DNA of 60,000 nt from assembly GCA_950295325.1 (NCBI GenBank), contig OX485805.1, positions 9,426,501-9,486,500 of the forward strand, written 5' to 3'. Numbering within the stretch: the first letter of the stretch is position 1; the number at the start of each line of letters is the position of its first letter. The notes below the pieces were generated by a model that worked only from the letters and a program-made list of their open reading frames with translations, did not search any database and was not told where the DNA came from. Source of the DNA: Polytrichum commune. Taxonomy: Eukaryota > Streptophyta > Polytrichopsida > Polytrichales > Polytrichaceae. This document shows positions 12,100 through 23,726 of this stretch, one piece after another. A program made the translations under genes and the position numbers.

Positions 12100-12660
12100 C
12101 TAGCCATTGACTCCTCCATCATCAATGTGCCGGTGGTGAACAAGTTCCTCAACATCCAAATGGTCTCCATGGAACCTGAACTGGCGCCCTATGGGATGGT
12201 CAAACTCGTGAAGGTCATGGTGGTGATGACCATCGTCAGCTCCTCCTCGGTGAGGATAAACTTCTCGGTGGCCGAAGCCTTGGGGATGACGAGGATGATG
12301 AGCGGGATGATGATGTTGATGATGGTGCACAAGCTCTGGATCATGATGGTGGTGTGGAACAAGACCCTCATGCTGTTGTGGCACAAGACCTTCATGGTGA
12401 TGGTGGTGTGGAGCATCAAGACCTTCATGGTGATGGTGGTGTGGAACATCAGCACCCTCGTGCTGGTAGTGTTTGTGGCGGGGGCGGTCGGGTGGATGGC
12501 GGTGATCACCATGATGAGGACGGCGAGCTCCAATGGGTCTCTTGGGCGGCCGCATCCCAACTTGCTCCAGCTTCGTGGCATTATCATCATCTTCGTTGCC
12601 CATTCTCGCAAGCATGACACAGACGGCAACAAACACGACAAGGATGACAATGTTGCCTTT
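12100..12660 (-). CDS. Histidine-rich predicted secreted protein
   Basis: An open frame of 186 codons from ATG 12660 to TAG 12100. An in-frame ATG lies 12 codons further upstream at 12696, but the 12660 start puts a clean hydrophobic signal (MKGNIVILVVFVAVCVML) at the N-terminus, so I prefer it. The mature part is rich in His, with imperfect tandem units of the form H5-EGL and HHHHDPEL, plus Pro, Gly and Asp. Such composition suggests metal binding or a flexible extracellular or lumenal segment; this is inference from composition. The region is much more GC-rich than its surroundings, like the real exons in this window. An open frame also runs along the opposite strand, so the coding strand is not certain. 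The frame may continue through a splice into 12010-11846. Confidence 0.45.
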   Translation of the reverse strand, partial: KGNIVILVVFVAVCVMLARMGNEDDDNATKLEQVGMRPPKRPIGARRPHHGDHRHPPDRPRHKHYQHEGADVPHHHHHEGLDAPHHHHHEGLVPQQHEGLVPHHHHDPELVHHHQHHHPAHHPRHPQGFGHREVYPHRGGADDGHHHHDLHEFDHPIGRQFRFHGDHLDVEELVHHRHIDDGGVNG

Positions 12661-12671
12661 CATTTCAAGGC

Positions 12672-12876
12672 GATGTACGCACTGAAGAAGGAGCAATTCT
12701 TCAAACGAGTGGAGTCCGCCAAGATGGAGTTGAAAGTCTCACAGAAACGCTTGCAAGAGCTGGAAAGCGCACTGCCCATGTTCTCGGTGGTGGACAGAGT
12801 GGAGTTGGAGAGATTGAAAACGGAGCAGTTGTCCTTGCAAGAACACCAGGAGGAGGAAGTATGCATGACCTTTTAG
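12672..12876 (+). CDS. Coiled-coil ORF overlapping the start region of the His-rich gene
   Basis: This is the C-terminal part of a longer plus-strand open frame (12094-12876). The upstream part of that frame looks like an antisense shadow of the His-rich repeats (runs of Met and Val). From ATG 12672 it encodes about 67 residues with heptad-like spacing, including KMELKVSQKRLQELES and VELERLKTEQLSLQEHQ. That would fit a coiled-coil exon. A GAA|GTATGC donor-like site lies just before the stop. The pattern is faintly like the coiled coil of the ciliary protein CLUAP1/IFT38, but too weakly for a call. It could be an exon, a pseudogene fragment or chance. Confidence 0.3.
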
Positions 12877-13859
12877 GAAGATAATTAGGGAGGGAGAGAG
12901 AGTGAGAGAGTGGTCAACGAAGAGTGAGTGGCTGAGTGACTGAGTGCGTGTGTATCACCACTCTCGCGATCTGGAGGTTGCTCTTCACATCTCCTCTCAT
13001 CACACCTCTCTCTTTCCTCTTTCTCCTCCCAATCCCTAACTCCATATTGTCGTCTCCACCTCGCCACATGAACGGTCAATTGAAAGGACTTGTTGCTCCA
13101 AGCAGATCATGAAACAGCAATGAATATCTATCCCCTGGCCAGTCTCCAGGTTCGCAACATTGTGTGGTGGCAGAACGATTTCAAGAGAAATCCGATCATC
13201 CTCTGCACTTAACCATGGCCCCCTTCACAAACAAACATTGGTTCCACAAAAACATCGCACCAATCCTCCACCCCATGATTTGATACTTAATGTTATTCAT
13301 CAGAAGCTGGAAATGATACTCTTGGTGCAGTTGATGCTTGCCTTCAATACATTCAGGTCGCAGTAGAGGAGGATCTAAACAAGCCCCGTGAAGCTGGACC
13401 TTACCCATGATGTGTGGCTGTCCAGTGATTGTTCAATTCTGCTTATTGAAGGCCACCAATTTTTTTCAGATTCTGGTATGCTGAATTTCAAGAAATCCCA
13501 GTTTCCAGAACGCATATACAATCTCCCTATTGTATAATCAATCTTTAAACTATGACAAAGGTGTCACTAATACTGCTCTTGCGAATCATGTGCACTGGAA
13601 GTCCTCTATATCTGGTGCGGAGCTCCAGTGCCATTTGTAAGGAATGTCAATGCCACATGGACTAATTATTTTGCAATGCTCATCACTTCAAGAGGTCCAA
13701 CTGAGCCAACTCAACACTTATACGGAAAAATTGGAGAACTTCGCCTTTCAGCTCTCAAATCTTAGAGTGATTGGCTTACAACTTCAATTAGGTACCATAG
13801 CATCTTCAGCAATATCATGGTTGTGAGAACATTGCTGGTTACACTGTCAAACTTGTCAT
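12877..13859. other. No assigned gene; low-complexity GA/CT tract
   Basis: 12890-13060 is a GAGAGAGTGAG / CTCTCTC-rich low-complexity tract. 13080-13860 has short open frames on both strands without motifs. It may contain introns or decayed exons of the minus-strand region around it. Confidence 0.4.
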
Positions 13860-14190
13860 ACTTGCTCTCAGCTGGACACTCTGGCGGTAGATCCTAAACA
13901 CAGGCTTGCAAAAGACACATACCTCCATGTCCTCCAAGATGTCAAACCCGTTATACTGCTCTCAGCTTGACACTTTGGTGGTAGATCCAAATAAAAGGTT
14001 TGCAAAAAGACACATACCTCCATGTCCTCAGAGATGTCTTTAATCAGCATGTTAAATTCCACGGTCAGGGTTGTAAGGAAACTGCTTGTCGTAATATTGT
14101 CAAATCTTGTTATAATGCTCTCAGTTTGACACATTGATGGCAGACCAAAAGCACAGGTTTACGAAAGACACATACCTTGGAGATGTCTTG
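13860..14190 (-). repeat. Three repeated units, each with a splice-donor-like sequence
   Basis: Read on the minus strand, three related segments each pass from a short coding-like end (ISEDMEV-, WRTWRYV- or PIQDISK-like) into GGTATGTGTCTTT, then a CAARCCT-like block, and end at GTGTCMARCTGAGAGCA. The donor-like sites are near 13919, 14019 and 14175. This looks like tandem duplication of an exon-intron boundary. A related donor block occurs at about 10496. The putative exon above the last unit reads ESIASYIWNANMPIQDISK (minus strand, 14228 to 14176). The host gene is unidentified. Confidence 0.5.
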
Positions 14191-14298
14191 AATCGGCATA
14201 TTAGCATTCCAGATGTAACTGGCGATCGACTCCCAAGAGCCTCCCTCCCACAGGGGTGACGGGAGATCCAATGTTGGCTAGCATGCACGAGCAGCAGA

Positions 14299-15495
14299 AT
14301 GGACGACTACAACTACAATCCGGGGCCAGGGACATACAAACCCTCAGTATGGTACGTCAAGACACTGGCACCCATCTACAGCATCGCCCACAGGAGCGAC
14401 TGGGATCGCCACCAACAGGTTCCAGGGCCCGGAACCTACGAGCCTCGCATCCTCGGCCGAAGAGAGCCCGCCTACACTCTGCCGGCCCTGAACGATGTGC
14501 GCATGGTGAACACGAATCCAGCTCCCAACGCATACGACCCCAGCCATCAGATCACAAAGCACGCCGCGTCTCGCTACACCATTGCCACTAAGCTCAGAAC
14601 ATTCGACATCAACAAAAACCCAGGACCGGGGACTTATAAGCCACAAAGGCAGGGTTATGGGTTGGCATTCACCATTGCACAAAGGCCCCGCAACGAGAAA
14701 GTAACCCAAAGTCCCAGCCCTGCACATTACAACCCTCTGATACATTGGTACCGGCCGGGGTTTACATTGGGCAAGAGATTTCCTGGTGGTAACCCTCCGA
14801 ATTTCCCAGCTCCCAATGCTTATAGCCCAAAGATTTTAGGAGTGCGAGGGGCAGCCTTTACGATTGGCAAGAGATGGGACTTGTCGTTCGACCAAGAGTT
14901 TCCGGGGCCAGGCAGCTATGACCCTTGCCACCCGCCAGGCAAGGCGTACACCATCGCCGAGAAGTTCAGGCAGCGGCCAAGGTTTAGCGAGCCCGGTGCA
15001 GGGGAGTATGACCCAGAGATTCGACCAGGAAAGCCCGCTTTCACCATAGCTGCACGGAAGGAGGATGATTTGGACAACCACAACCCGGGTCCGGGAACTT
15101 ACGACCCCAGGCTCGATGGGATCCCGGGGTACACTATTGGAATGCGATTCCACGACCGGCCCCCGGATAATGTGCCAGGTCCAGGCACTTACCATAACCC
15201 AAAGCTGGCGAAGTTCACAGGTCCTGCATATTCTCTCACAGCTCGCGCCCATGCCGATCGTGAGAATGAAAATCCAGCTCCAAACACGTATGACCCTATT
15301 TACCCAAAGAAGGGAGGTGTGATCATCGCAGAGCGGCTCAACACGCCCGAATTCTTCAGCACCCCTGGACCTGGCTCCTACAATTTGCAGTTGAAGAAGT
15401 TTGGAGGACCTGCATTCACCATCGCGACAAGGCTCACGAAACGGCCGCGGCCAGGCGAGAAGGGGTATGTCGAGCTGGCACCGAAAGTATTCTGA
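14299..15495 (+). CDS. Sperm-tail PG-rich (STPGR) repeat protein
   Basis: A single-exon open frame of 398 codons with about 12 STPGR repeats spaced roughly 30-37 residues apart. Examples are PGPGTYKP, PGPGTYEP, PAPNAYDP, PGPGSYDP, PGAGEYDP and PGPGSYNL, each usually followed by an [AG][FY]TI..R/K block such as AFTIATR or GYTIGMR. The family (ODF3/CIMAP-like proteins) is associated with axonemes and sperm flagella, so a role in motile-sperm microtubules is inferred. The protein is highly repetitive, has no signal peptide or membrane segment, and looks intact. ATG 14299 is the first ATG in this frame; an upstream ATG at 14271 is out of frame. The ORF is clearly GC-richer than its flanks, like the coatomer exons. 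It faces the coatomer alpha gene tail to tail. Confidence 0.92.
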   Translation: MDDYNYNPGPGTYKPSVWYVKTLAPIYSIAHRSDWDRHQQVPGPGTYEPRILGRREPAYTLPALNDVRMVNTNPAPNAYDPSHQITKHAASRYTIATKLRTFDINKNPGPGTYKPQRQGYGLAFTIAQRPRNEKVTQSPSPAHYNPLIHWYRPGFTLGKRFPGGNPPNFPAPNAYSPKILGVRGAAFTIGKRWDLSFDQEFPGPGSYDPCHPPGKAYTIAEKFRQRPRFSEPGAGEYDPEIRPGKPAFTIAARKEDDLDNHNPGPGTYDPRLDGIPGYTIGMRFHDRPPDNVPGPGTYHNPKLAKFTGPAYSLTARAHADRENENPAPNTYDPIYPKKGGVIIAERLNTPEFFSTPGPGSYNLQLKKFGGPAFTIATRLTKRPRPGEKGYVELAPKVF

Positions 15496-16473
15496 TCCAC
15501 GTCTCCGTGGAGCACACACATTCCTCAGGAAAGTGGCAATTTAGCTGAAATAAAGCATAATTAAAGTGAAGGTGGAGCTCAAGTCGAGCATAATTAAAGT
15601 GGTGGAGCTGAAATTGGAGAAAAACGAGCACACATTTCCTCGAGAAGATAGCAAGGGAGCTGAAATTTGATTTGCAGGAAACGGAAATCAAAATGGAAAT
15701 GAAAATGGAGATCCATACACAGGTTACCAGACCTGAGAGGCCTGTGACATTTGTCAGCTGTAACCTTAGTGGAGCGCAATCTCCATCTCCATGTCAGCTA
15801 CATTTCCTGCAAACCTTGAGCTCTAAACTTTCTGCTAATACTTTCCACCGTCACGTCAAAAGAGTTCCGCGGAAGGTCACATAGAGCAGTGTGAAAATTA
15901 AATTACAAGAAAGACATTACTGTGAGTATTCTGCAATAAAATAATCAGTAGATAATGATCCCTCCTGAAGATTCATCAAATATCTTGATCACGCTTACAG
16001 GCTTCTTCACAAACAAGTGTGGTTAGGCATTGGATCATGTAACTATCGTTTCCTAGTGCAACTAGGAAACTCATCTCACATGCCGCACTGAGTGATAAAT
16101 GCCGGGCACTTAGCATTGAACACTGGATGAGAACAGCGACTAACGGAAGACCTAATTTCCAGGAATAACCCACAGTGTGCTCCTTGAATTTGGATGAGAT
16201 TCTGACATTGTTCCCTACTAACAAAAAGAGGATCAAGCACAGGAACACAAAAGAAATTGTTTGGAAAATAGATGAATTTATACTGTGTACATAAAGTACA
16301 ATGAATCGAAATGTGGAAGTGGACTCGAGGCACCCCAATTGGTACAAATTTAATTGAACCGACTTATCCTTCAGCTCTTCAAAAATGTTCTCAATGCTCA
16401 AATAGAGGTGAAGACCTCCTAGTCCTTGTACCTATTCCTACCTAGTTTTCCTTCAGTCTGCCAATCTCTGGAG
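15496..16473. other. Convergent 3' intergenic region
   Basis: About 980 bp between the stop codons of the STPGR gene (+) and the coatomer alpha gene (-), presumably holding both 3' untranslated regions. A short direct repeat AGCATAATTAAAGTG occurs at about 15553 and 15588, and the flanking blocks (GAGCACACA..TTCCTC, GGAGCTGAAAT) are also repeated. I see no gene here. Confidence 0.6.
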
Positions 16474-19400
16474 TTACCGCATCTGTGAGGAAGAGCAGAG
16501 CAGGCCAGAAGCATCAACCCCCACCATAGCCAGGTCGCAAACAGGGCATATACTGTTGGCAGTTTCTGGAACAAATCGTGCTCTGCAATATGGGCAAGAG
16601 GTGTCCTTGCTACCTCTGTAGATCGGAGTATGCGTGGCCGCACAGACAACAAAGGGGTTGCGTGGGTCATAATTCAGCTGCATCTCGTCTTTTGGATTTT
16701 TCTCACCAACTTGCAAGACCTGAAAACAAGAGAAATCTTGTCACACTATGATAGAAAATAGAACATAAAGCATGGCATGCATATCATGCTGGGGAAAGAA
16801 AAAGGAGACAAGCAAAGTTTAGGCTATGTTTGCTCAGGCTATCTTGATGGAATTAAAACTTCATCAAAACTTATGGCAGCAACAAATACTCAACTGCTCG
16901 AGACTAGCCATAGCAGGCACCTGTGAAAGATCACGTTTGAGTCATACCTGGCGAGCTTTTGTAGCTACAGCTGGGGCCAAGCTCAGCTCAAGCAGTCTTC
17001 GAGCAAAAGACGCAGCAGTGTTGTAATTCTTAGCTTTATAAGCTATAGACATAGCTGAGTTAAGACTCAATTTCAAATGAGTGGGTTGCAACTGGCAATG
17101 TGTGAAGTAAGCAGCAAGTTCAGTCTGCCGTAAAAGATCATCTCTCAGTGCTGGCTCTCTTCTGTTTAGTTCAATGCGAAGAGCAATTGTGTACTCTTTG
17201 GCAATCCCAAGAAGCTCCTTCACCTCATCAACCTCCTTTCGGGAGTCCACCACCACAACAGGAATAGTATGCAAGATATCCTGGAAGAGCCTGAGGAGCC
17301 AACAGTAACATAATTAGGGAACATAAATGGAACATTGGAAATCGTCAATGAACCATCGACTACTAAAACTCAAAAAAAAACAGTTTAAAATGCAACACAT
17401 GTAACCGATTGTATATGTTTCACAATCTTGTTTCATACATTATACACAAGTGAGATTTTCCACTTTCCAGGTTCACCTTAAGTGAAAAGTCACAGTACTA
17501 TGTCATTTCCTCTTCCCTAAAAGCATATAGATCTACCTTCCAATTATCTAAGATAGTTATAATTGGATCCCTATCTTCATTGTATATAGAGAGCAATTAC
17601 AATATAATTGTAATCATGAAAAGAAAGCACTAAAAGCAATTCAATAATACCAACAGAACATGTAGAATCTAAACTACAAGAGGCTAGGAGAGGTACCTGA
17701 GAGCTTCAGTAAATTTCCCATCTGTTACCGCCTTGTATGCAGCCTTGAGTTTGTCTTCAAGAGTGGAAAGCTTTGCCAGAATAGCAGGTGACCCTTTCGA
17801 ATTGATTGGTGCACTATCAGTCCAGCCTCTCTCAAGAAACAATGGAAGAACCGGTGAAGAGATGAGGGTGGGAAGAAGAGACTGGCTTGCAAGGTGGAGA
17901 TCCAGAAAGATATTCTTCAAAGGCGCAAAATTTTGAATACCAAGCTGCCGATTCAATAACCTCATGGCTGAATCAAAAGACCCAGCAGCAGCATGTTCTC
18001 CTGCAAGAGAAGAATTCTGGGTCCAGTTTTGACTTCTGGGTACTCCTGGGTTAGGAGCAACAAAGTAAGCAGACTCAGTAGCAACCTCTGGCACATGTAC
18101 ATCAGTGGGAAGATCTAAATCTTCCATTTCCCAGCCTCCTTCCTCATCACCATCACCTGCACAGCAATGCAGTGCATAAGTACTAAACCAACTATGAACA
18201 AAAATCTGAAGTGTATCCACCGCCATCAAACAAGTATGTCAACATGTATCAGTATATTCTGAACTTTCCACCTTCCACTGTTAGTTCATTACAACAGAAT
18301 GAGCAGTGTGAAGTTGATAACAGAAATTATGAACTTACCTCTGTCCTCATCAACCATTATCGCCTCTCCATTGAGACCTTCCTCTGGCTCCACAATTGCC
18401 AAATCATCTCCCCATGCTCCAGCTTCTCCTTCATCATCCATATCACCTCCTGCGACTGGCTCTGCAATAGCACCCTCAAAGAATCCCTTGCTGACCACCA
18501 ACAAGGGCCAGTTATTCTCTTGGAGGATAGGTGTAGGAGGCATCAAGAGTGTTGATTTGTCTTCAGATGGTATATCGGGAACATTCTCTCCAAGCTGCTT
18601 CTCCAACTCCTCAGCAACTTCAGTGAGCCCATGCACTTTAGCAGTTGCATAGGCCAATGGCAAGTGGTGAGACTCCTCTAAAATCTTCACTCTTTCTTGA
18701 ATGTCACCAAGGTATAGTGCATTATGGAACCGCCCCATGACATCGCTTCGCATCTCAGCAATTTTCAGCATCTTCCCTAGTTTATCTATGTTTCCAGTGA
18801 TGAGGTACAGGAAGGAAAGTCGCTCAAAATTCTTCGTTTTCTGATATGCATACTCCACAATCTCATAATTTCCCTGAATAAAAGAATGATTATCTGATCA
18901 GCACAACCAACCAATAACAGAAAAGTGCATCTGTTGGACCAGTACGTTTACTCACCAATCTCAAACTTGTAGAGAAAGACTTCCAGAGGATAAATTCAAC
19001 TTCTAAGAGTCCAGAAAAAAAGAACAAAAATCCTACATAAAACCATTGTCATGAGTGACCACAAGAGATCTTAATAGAGATCCTAGAGAATAGACATGTC
19101 ACACTATAAAGTGTAACTGCTTTGAAACAATTGGACATGTGTTGTATTCCACTTCAATGATGTGCATCATCTGCATCCATCAGCACAAGCCTTCTGTACA
19201 GGTTAGAGAATTACATATTGTTCCATGATCCATTCTATATCCTTACTTAATCATGGGAGTTTAGAAATATGAAGTAAACAATCTGCAAATTGCCTGCTGT
19301 CACAGAGCTTGGGAAAGGAAAGAACATAGGATCCACTGTTAAATGAAAGTAACTGCAAAGCATCAGTCACAAATTAATGATAAAAATATGCACTATAATA

Positions 19401-22400
19401 AGGATTTCATAATACCAATGTAGCTGGCTTTACCAAGAATTGCCACCTTCATCAGGTTGGGTGCCTCTTAACATCAGCAGATGTATAAACTTGCTGGACA
19501 TTACCTTCTCCATTCACAAAGACATGCTTCCACATTGTTTGAATTTTAACTGTGTATGCCTAGATACTAAATTGCAGTTCTTCCTTATGAACCACCAATT
19601 CAAAACAAAACATGTGTGTATATGCAAAAACATTTGCCATGAGAATCTTGATGGTTCTAAGCAACATACTTGTGGTCAATATGGATTCAACCAAAATAAG
19701 AGACTATTTAAGCTTTACCTGGCGTAGGGCTTCAACACCTAGCCTATGCCAGCAATCCTTATGGTCAATTTCCTTAGCTGATGCCACTGCAACTGCCATG
19801 TTGCCACATTCCACAGCTAAATTGAATCGTGTCTGCTCATCCTTCACAAAGTGCAAGGCAACCTCGGGGAATCCCTTCTGTTGCAAATATGCAATAATCG
19901 ACTGTCCACAAAGCTGCAAGCTTTGTATCATTTGCATGACCTGCAACAGAACAAGAATCTTCTTGAGATCCTAGAATAAGCAATAGCAGTTCCTTGTCTG
20001 ACCATTTAAGATAACACCTGAAGTCATGCTCATAAAAATTTGATGTGCAATTACATAAAAATGGTGTCATTGCATAGTACACTCAGAATAATCACCTCAA
20101 CAAAATCTGAGAATAGCTGCTATGTAGTCCAACTATGCAGATTGAAATTTTCACTGTTGGTAGGAGAACCATCAACAACATACTTCAAGTTAGGCATACC
20201 TGATCAAACTTGTGCTGAATAAGAGCAAGCTTGAAAGTGTACTCTGTGGCATCAATTTGGATCTCACGGTTCTTGCCATCTCGGTCCAAACAGTAGATTG
20301 ATTTTCCACTAACTTTGGTGATGTAAACAGGTACATCAAGAGTACGAATAATTCCACTATCTCCATTAGGCAAGCAGTACTTGATGTGGTTGAGAGTGGT
20401 GTAGATAAACACTCCAGACTCATCCCATGCACCACTCTTCACACGGATAGTCTCATGAACAGTGCACTTGTGGACTAGTTTCTTTGTGGCAAGAACTATA
20501 GCATGCTTGCTGAGCAAGGCAACCATTTCCATGTCTGCTGACCACACCACATATTTCACAAAGGGAGTGCTGACCTCTCCCAGTGTGGCACGTTGCTGCA
20601 GGTCAAAAAGGACAACCTTGTCCTCTGACCTACACAGCAAATTACCAGTGCCTGCATAAAATATCACATCTGTTGTTGGAAATGGCAAAGTGACTTTCTT
20701 TGTCACTTCATTCCTCAAGTTCTTGATTAGGACCTGGTTCCAAAAGCCGATACAGATGCATCAGTATAGCATTGCAGACATTCATAAAGAAACGATAAAA
20801 ATATATATGTGGAATACAGTATATAACAAGACATAAGGGAGGGCCATATACATTTGTAGCTCTAATCAAGTGCTTCAAGGGAATTAACGAAGTTGGAATC
20901 CCACATTAATTGGAACTTATATTGCTGAATTGCATGGTTCTGAGCAGATTGACACCTGATTTTGATTCTTGTCCAGAACGGAAAATCTGTTCCGTGCCAC
21001 AAAGACTGCAGATGAACCTAACCCACGTTTAGCCTCCTGGGTCGCCTCACTTCTCCCAGAGCTCTCTTTGGGAATAATGTAGAGCTCATAAGAGCCCCCA
21101 TCCACATCTGAACATAGCAATACTGCATTCTCAGCTGGGTTATATGAGAGTGTCCGAGGTCCTTGATTCAAGCCCATGGAACCTGGTCGTCGGATGGAGA
21201 TAAGAGGGTTGTCCCTCGCTGAAGCAAAATCATAGGTTCGCAGGTAACGCTCTTTGACATAATAAAGTGTGCCTCCTTGTACAGCACATGCTGGTCTTTC
21301 TCTCTCCAATTTAAAAACAATCATACCACTGTCATGGCCAGCTGCCAAGAGATTCATCTCTGGATGAGCAGAAAGAATCCAGAAACGGTCATGCTCTCTT
21401 CTGAAGGTCTGAACACCAGTGCGCTTGGACATATCCCAGACTCGGATACTCTTGTCCTCAGAATTTGACACAATAATATCTTGGCGTGCATGGAACATAA
21501 CACAAGAAACATTGTTGACATGGCCTCGCAGGGTATCCACCTCCCATGCCTTTGTGTCTGCACACCATTTCCAAAGTCAACTCTTCAAACTCTTTTATAC
21601 ATTTCCCACCATTTCAAAACTAGTTTGCTGAGGAGTAGTCTTAGACACAAATCAACTTTAATACACGCCAAAATATCCAGTATTGATGATTATCACTCAA
21701 CCAGGTGGTTTTTGAGAGAACAGAAGTGTACTGGGTAGATACCATTCATTCTCCAAAGCTTCACTTGTCGATCATCTGCTCCTGACACAATCAGTGGCAG
21801 TGAGGGGTGAAATGAAGCCCAGTTCACACCCCGGTCATGGCCTTCTAGGACATACTTCACCACAGAGTCGCCTCCTCCAAAAAGATCAGTGTTCATCTGA
21901 GTGAGCCGCAGCATATCTTCAGCAGGAGAAACAGACTTCTTCCTCAACGCCCCAATGTCCCACACTCGCACAGTTTGGTCCAACGATGCCGAGACCACTA
22001 GGTCCTCCTTGATATGGAAGGAAGCACACATAACGTAATGATTGTGTCCTGTTAAGACTGATATACAGGTGCGTGATTGCCAGTTCCAAATGCGGATGGT
22101 TTGGTCGTCACTTGCACTGACGATCCACGGACTTTCATGATGGAATTGCACAGTCCGAATGTAGTCCAGATGACCTAGCAAAGTGAAGAGGCATCGTCGC
22201 ATCTTGTAATTCCATACCTTGATCTTGTAATCATCACCTGCATTGAACAAAAAACATTCAACCATAAGTCTACAATGAGGTCGATGTCACGTTTGGAAAA
22301 TATTCATAAGATGTTCACAGCATTTGACATAATAAATCAAAGTCTGTCAAACCATCCACAAATGATGCTCTTTTTCTTCACTACCAGAACCAAACTCGGC

Positions 22401-23430
22401 CACCCCTGAGCTCTGTAGAAGCCACTACTAAACCCTATAGTTTCCAAGGCCAAATACAAAGTCACTCTGAACCTTATTTCCCTCACAGGGATCCCATTTG
22501 TTTGCTTCAAAGCTCCAAAAGCGGAGCTCCTCTAAGATATTATAAGATGTCTCCAAATTCTAACACGTGTATAGGTTGTCCACAGCATTTGATATAACAA
22601 TTCAGTCACAAGCACCAAATAATGCTCTTTTTCTTCACCACCGAAAGGAGACTTGGCCATTCCTCAGCTCTGTGGAAGCTACTTGTAAACCCTAGTGTGC
22701 ATTCCGAGGCCAAATACTAAGCTACTGTGAACCTCATTACCATCGGAGAAATCCAAATGTTTGCTTCAAAGCTCCAAAAGCAGAGAGTCCCTAAGCTATA
22801 CTAAGATAGCTCCAAGCTCTAACATGTGCATAGGATGTTCACAGCATTAGATATAACAATTTACAGCCTGCCACGAGTAGCAAATGATGTACAGCACATG
22901 CTGGTCTTTCTCTCTCCTAAGTTCGGTAGAAACCACTTCTGAACCCTATCGTGCATTCCGAGGCCAATACAAAGCTACTCTGAAGCTTGTCACTGCCATT
23001 GGGATCCAAATGTTTGCTTCAAGAGTCCAAAAGCAGAGTCTCCAGGATCTGGCAATGTGCTTGGTTTCGTGAACCAGGTTAGGGTAAGTAGATCAACAAA
23101 AAGCGATTCTAACCGAAAAGCACTAGAAATCAAGAGATAAACATAAATCATTGTAGCTCTACTTCGAGCTGAGGAACTTAATACGAAGAGCTAAAGGGAA
23201 AGGTGGGCACACAATGTCTGACCTCCAGAAACAAACAGGGGCTGCGACTTGTGGAAGTGAACACCGCGAACGGGGCCATCATGCTCGTCGAAGCGGTCGA
23301 TGAGAGTGCCCATGCGGTAGTCCCATAGCTGGATAATACCGCTATGTAAACTGGCCAGGATCCATGGCCGCCGCGGGTGGAAGCTCAGCCCCTTCACCCG
23401 ATTACTCTTGGTCTCAAACTTGGTTAGCAT
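16474..23430 (-). CDS. COPA: Coatomer subunit alpha (alpha-COP), complete nine-exon gene
   Basis: Alpha-COP is a core subunit of the COPI coat that drives Golgi-to-ER and intra-Golgi vesicle traffic. The coding exons on the minus strand are 23430-23223, 22237-21743, 21557-20956, 20733-20200, 19940-19719, 18873-18339, 18156-17697, 17290-16948 and 16719-16474. All introns are GT-AG and the phases agree, giving 3645 nt and 1214 residues, close to the usual plant length. The N-terminal WD40 propeller is clear ([10 protein letters not shown] near residue 36, then [42 protein letters not shown]). It is followed by the second WD40-associated/solenoid region, an acidic linker ([14 protein letters not shown]), and the COPI C-terminal domain with two CxxC motifs ([17 protein letters not shown]) in the last exon. 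It ends in the typical [11 protein letters not shown]. No lesion was seen. It is probably constitutively expressed; no specific promoter element was identified. Confidence 0.97.
21278..22917. repeat. Exact 30-bp match between coatomer exon 3 and intron 1
   Basis: Positions 21278-21307 (exon 3, encoding the part of the protein around [10 protein letters not shown]) are identical over 30 bases, same orientation, to 22888-22917 inside intron 1. In intron 1 the match replaces the corresponding CTCTTTTTCTTCAC block of the third tandem repeat unit. Coordinates span both copies; the sequence between them is not repeated. Confidence 0.9.
22305..23060. repeat. Three tandem units of about 260 bp in coatomer intron 1
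   Basis: Repeated landmarks are CACAGCATT(T/A)GA at about 22318, 22580 and 22844; AAATGATG or AAATAATG at about 22360, 22618 and 22882; and TTTGCTTCAA near the end of each unit. The period is about 257-265 bp. The units fill most of the 985-bp first intron and are non-coding. Confidence 0.85.
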
Positions 23431-23726
23431 TGTGTCAATCCGGCAGATCTGCTTGCGAGATCCAAAGCCAGGTCACATGAAACCCCTTCACGATCCAAAA
23501 CACATCCTCCAATAACACAAAACTTCCTCAAGAGCTCACGAGGAATCCAATGCAAACCCTGATACGGCTGTTCTGGCTCAGATTGTGGCCGTTTTTGGCC
23601 AAATCAAGCTCTGCTATCTGCACACGGTTGCATTGATCAATGTGGAGGGTAGATCGGGCCGGGAACGAAGAGATCTGCTCTTCGCGAAGGCAATCAGCGC
23701 ACGGGGCAGCGAGAAGAGGAGTCGGC

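Noticed and set aside
14344-15519. Long minus-strand frames opposite the STPGR gene
   Set aside because: They are antisense shadows of a GC-rich repetitive coding sequence.
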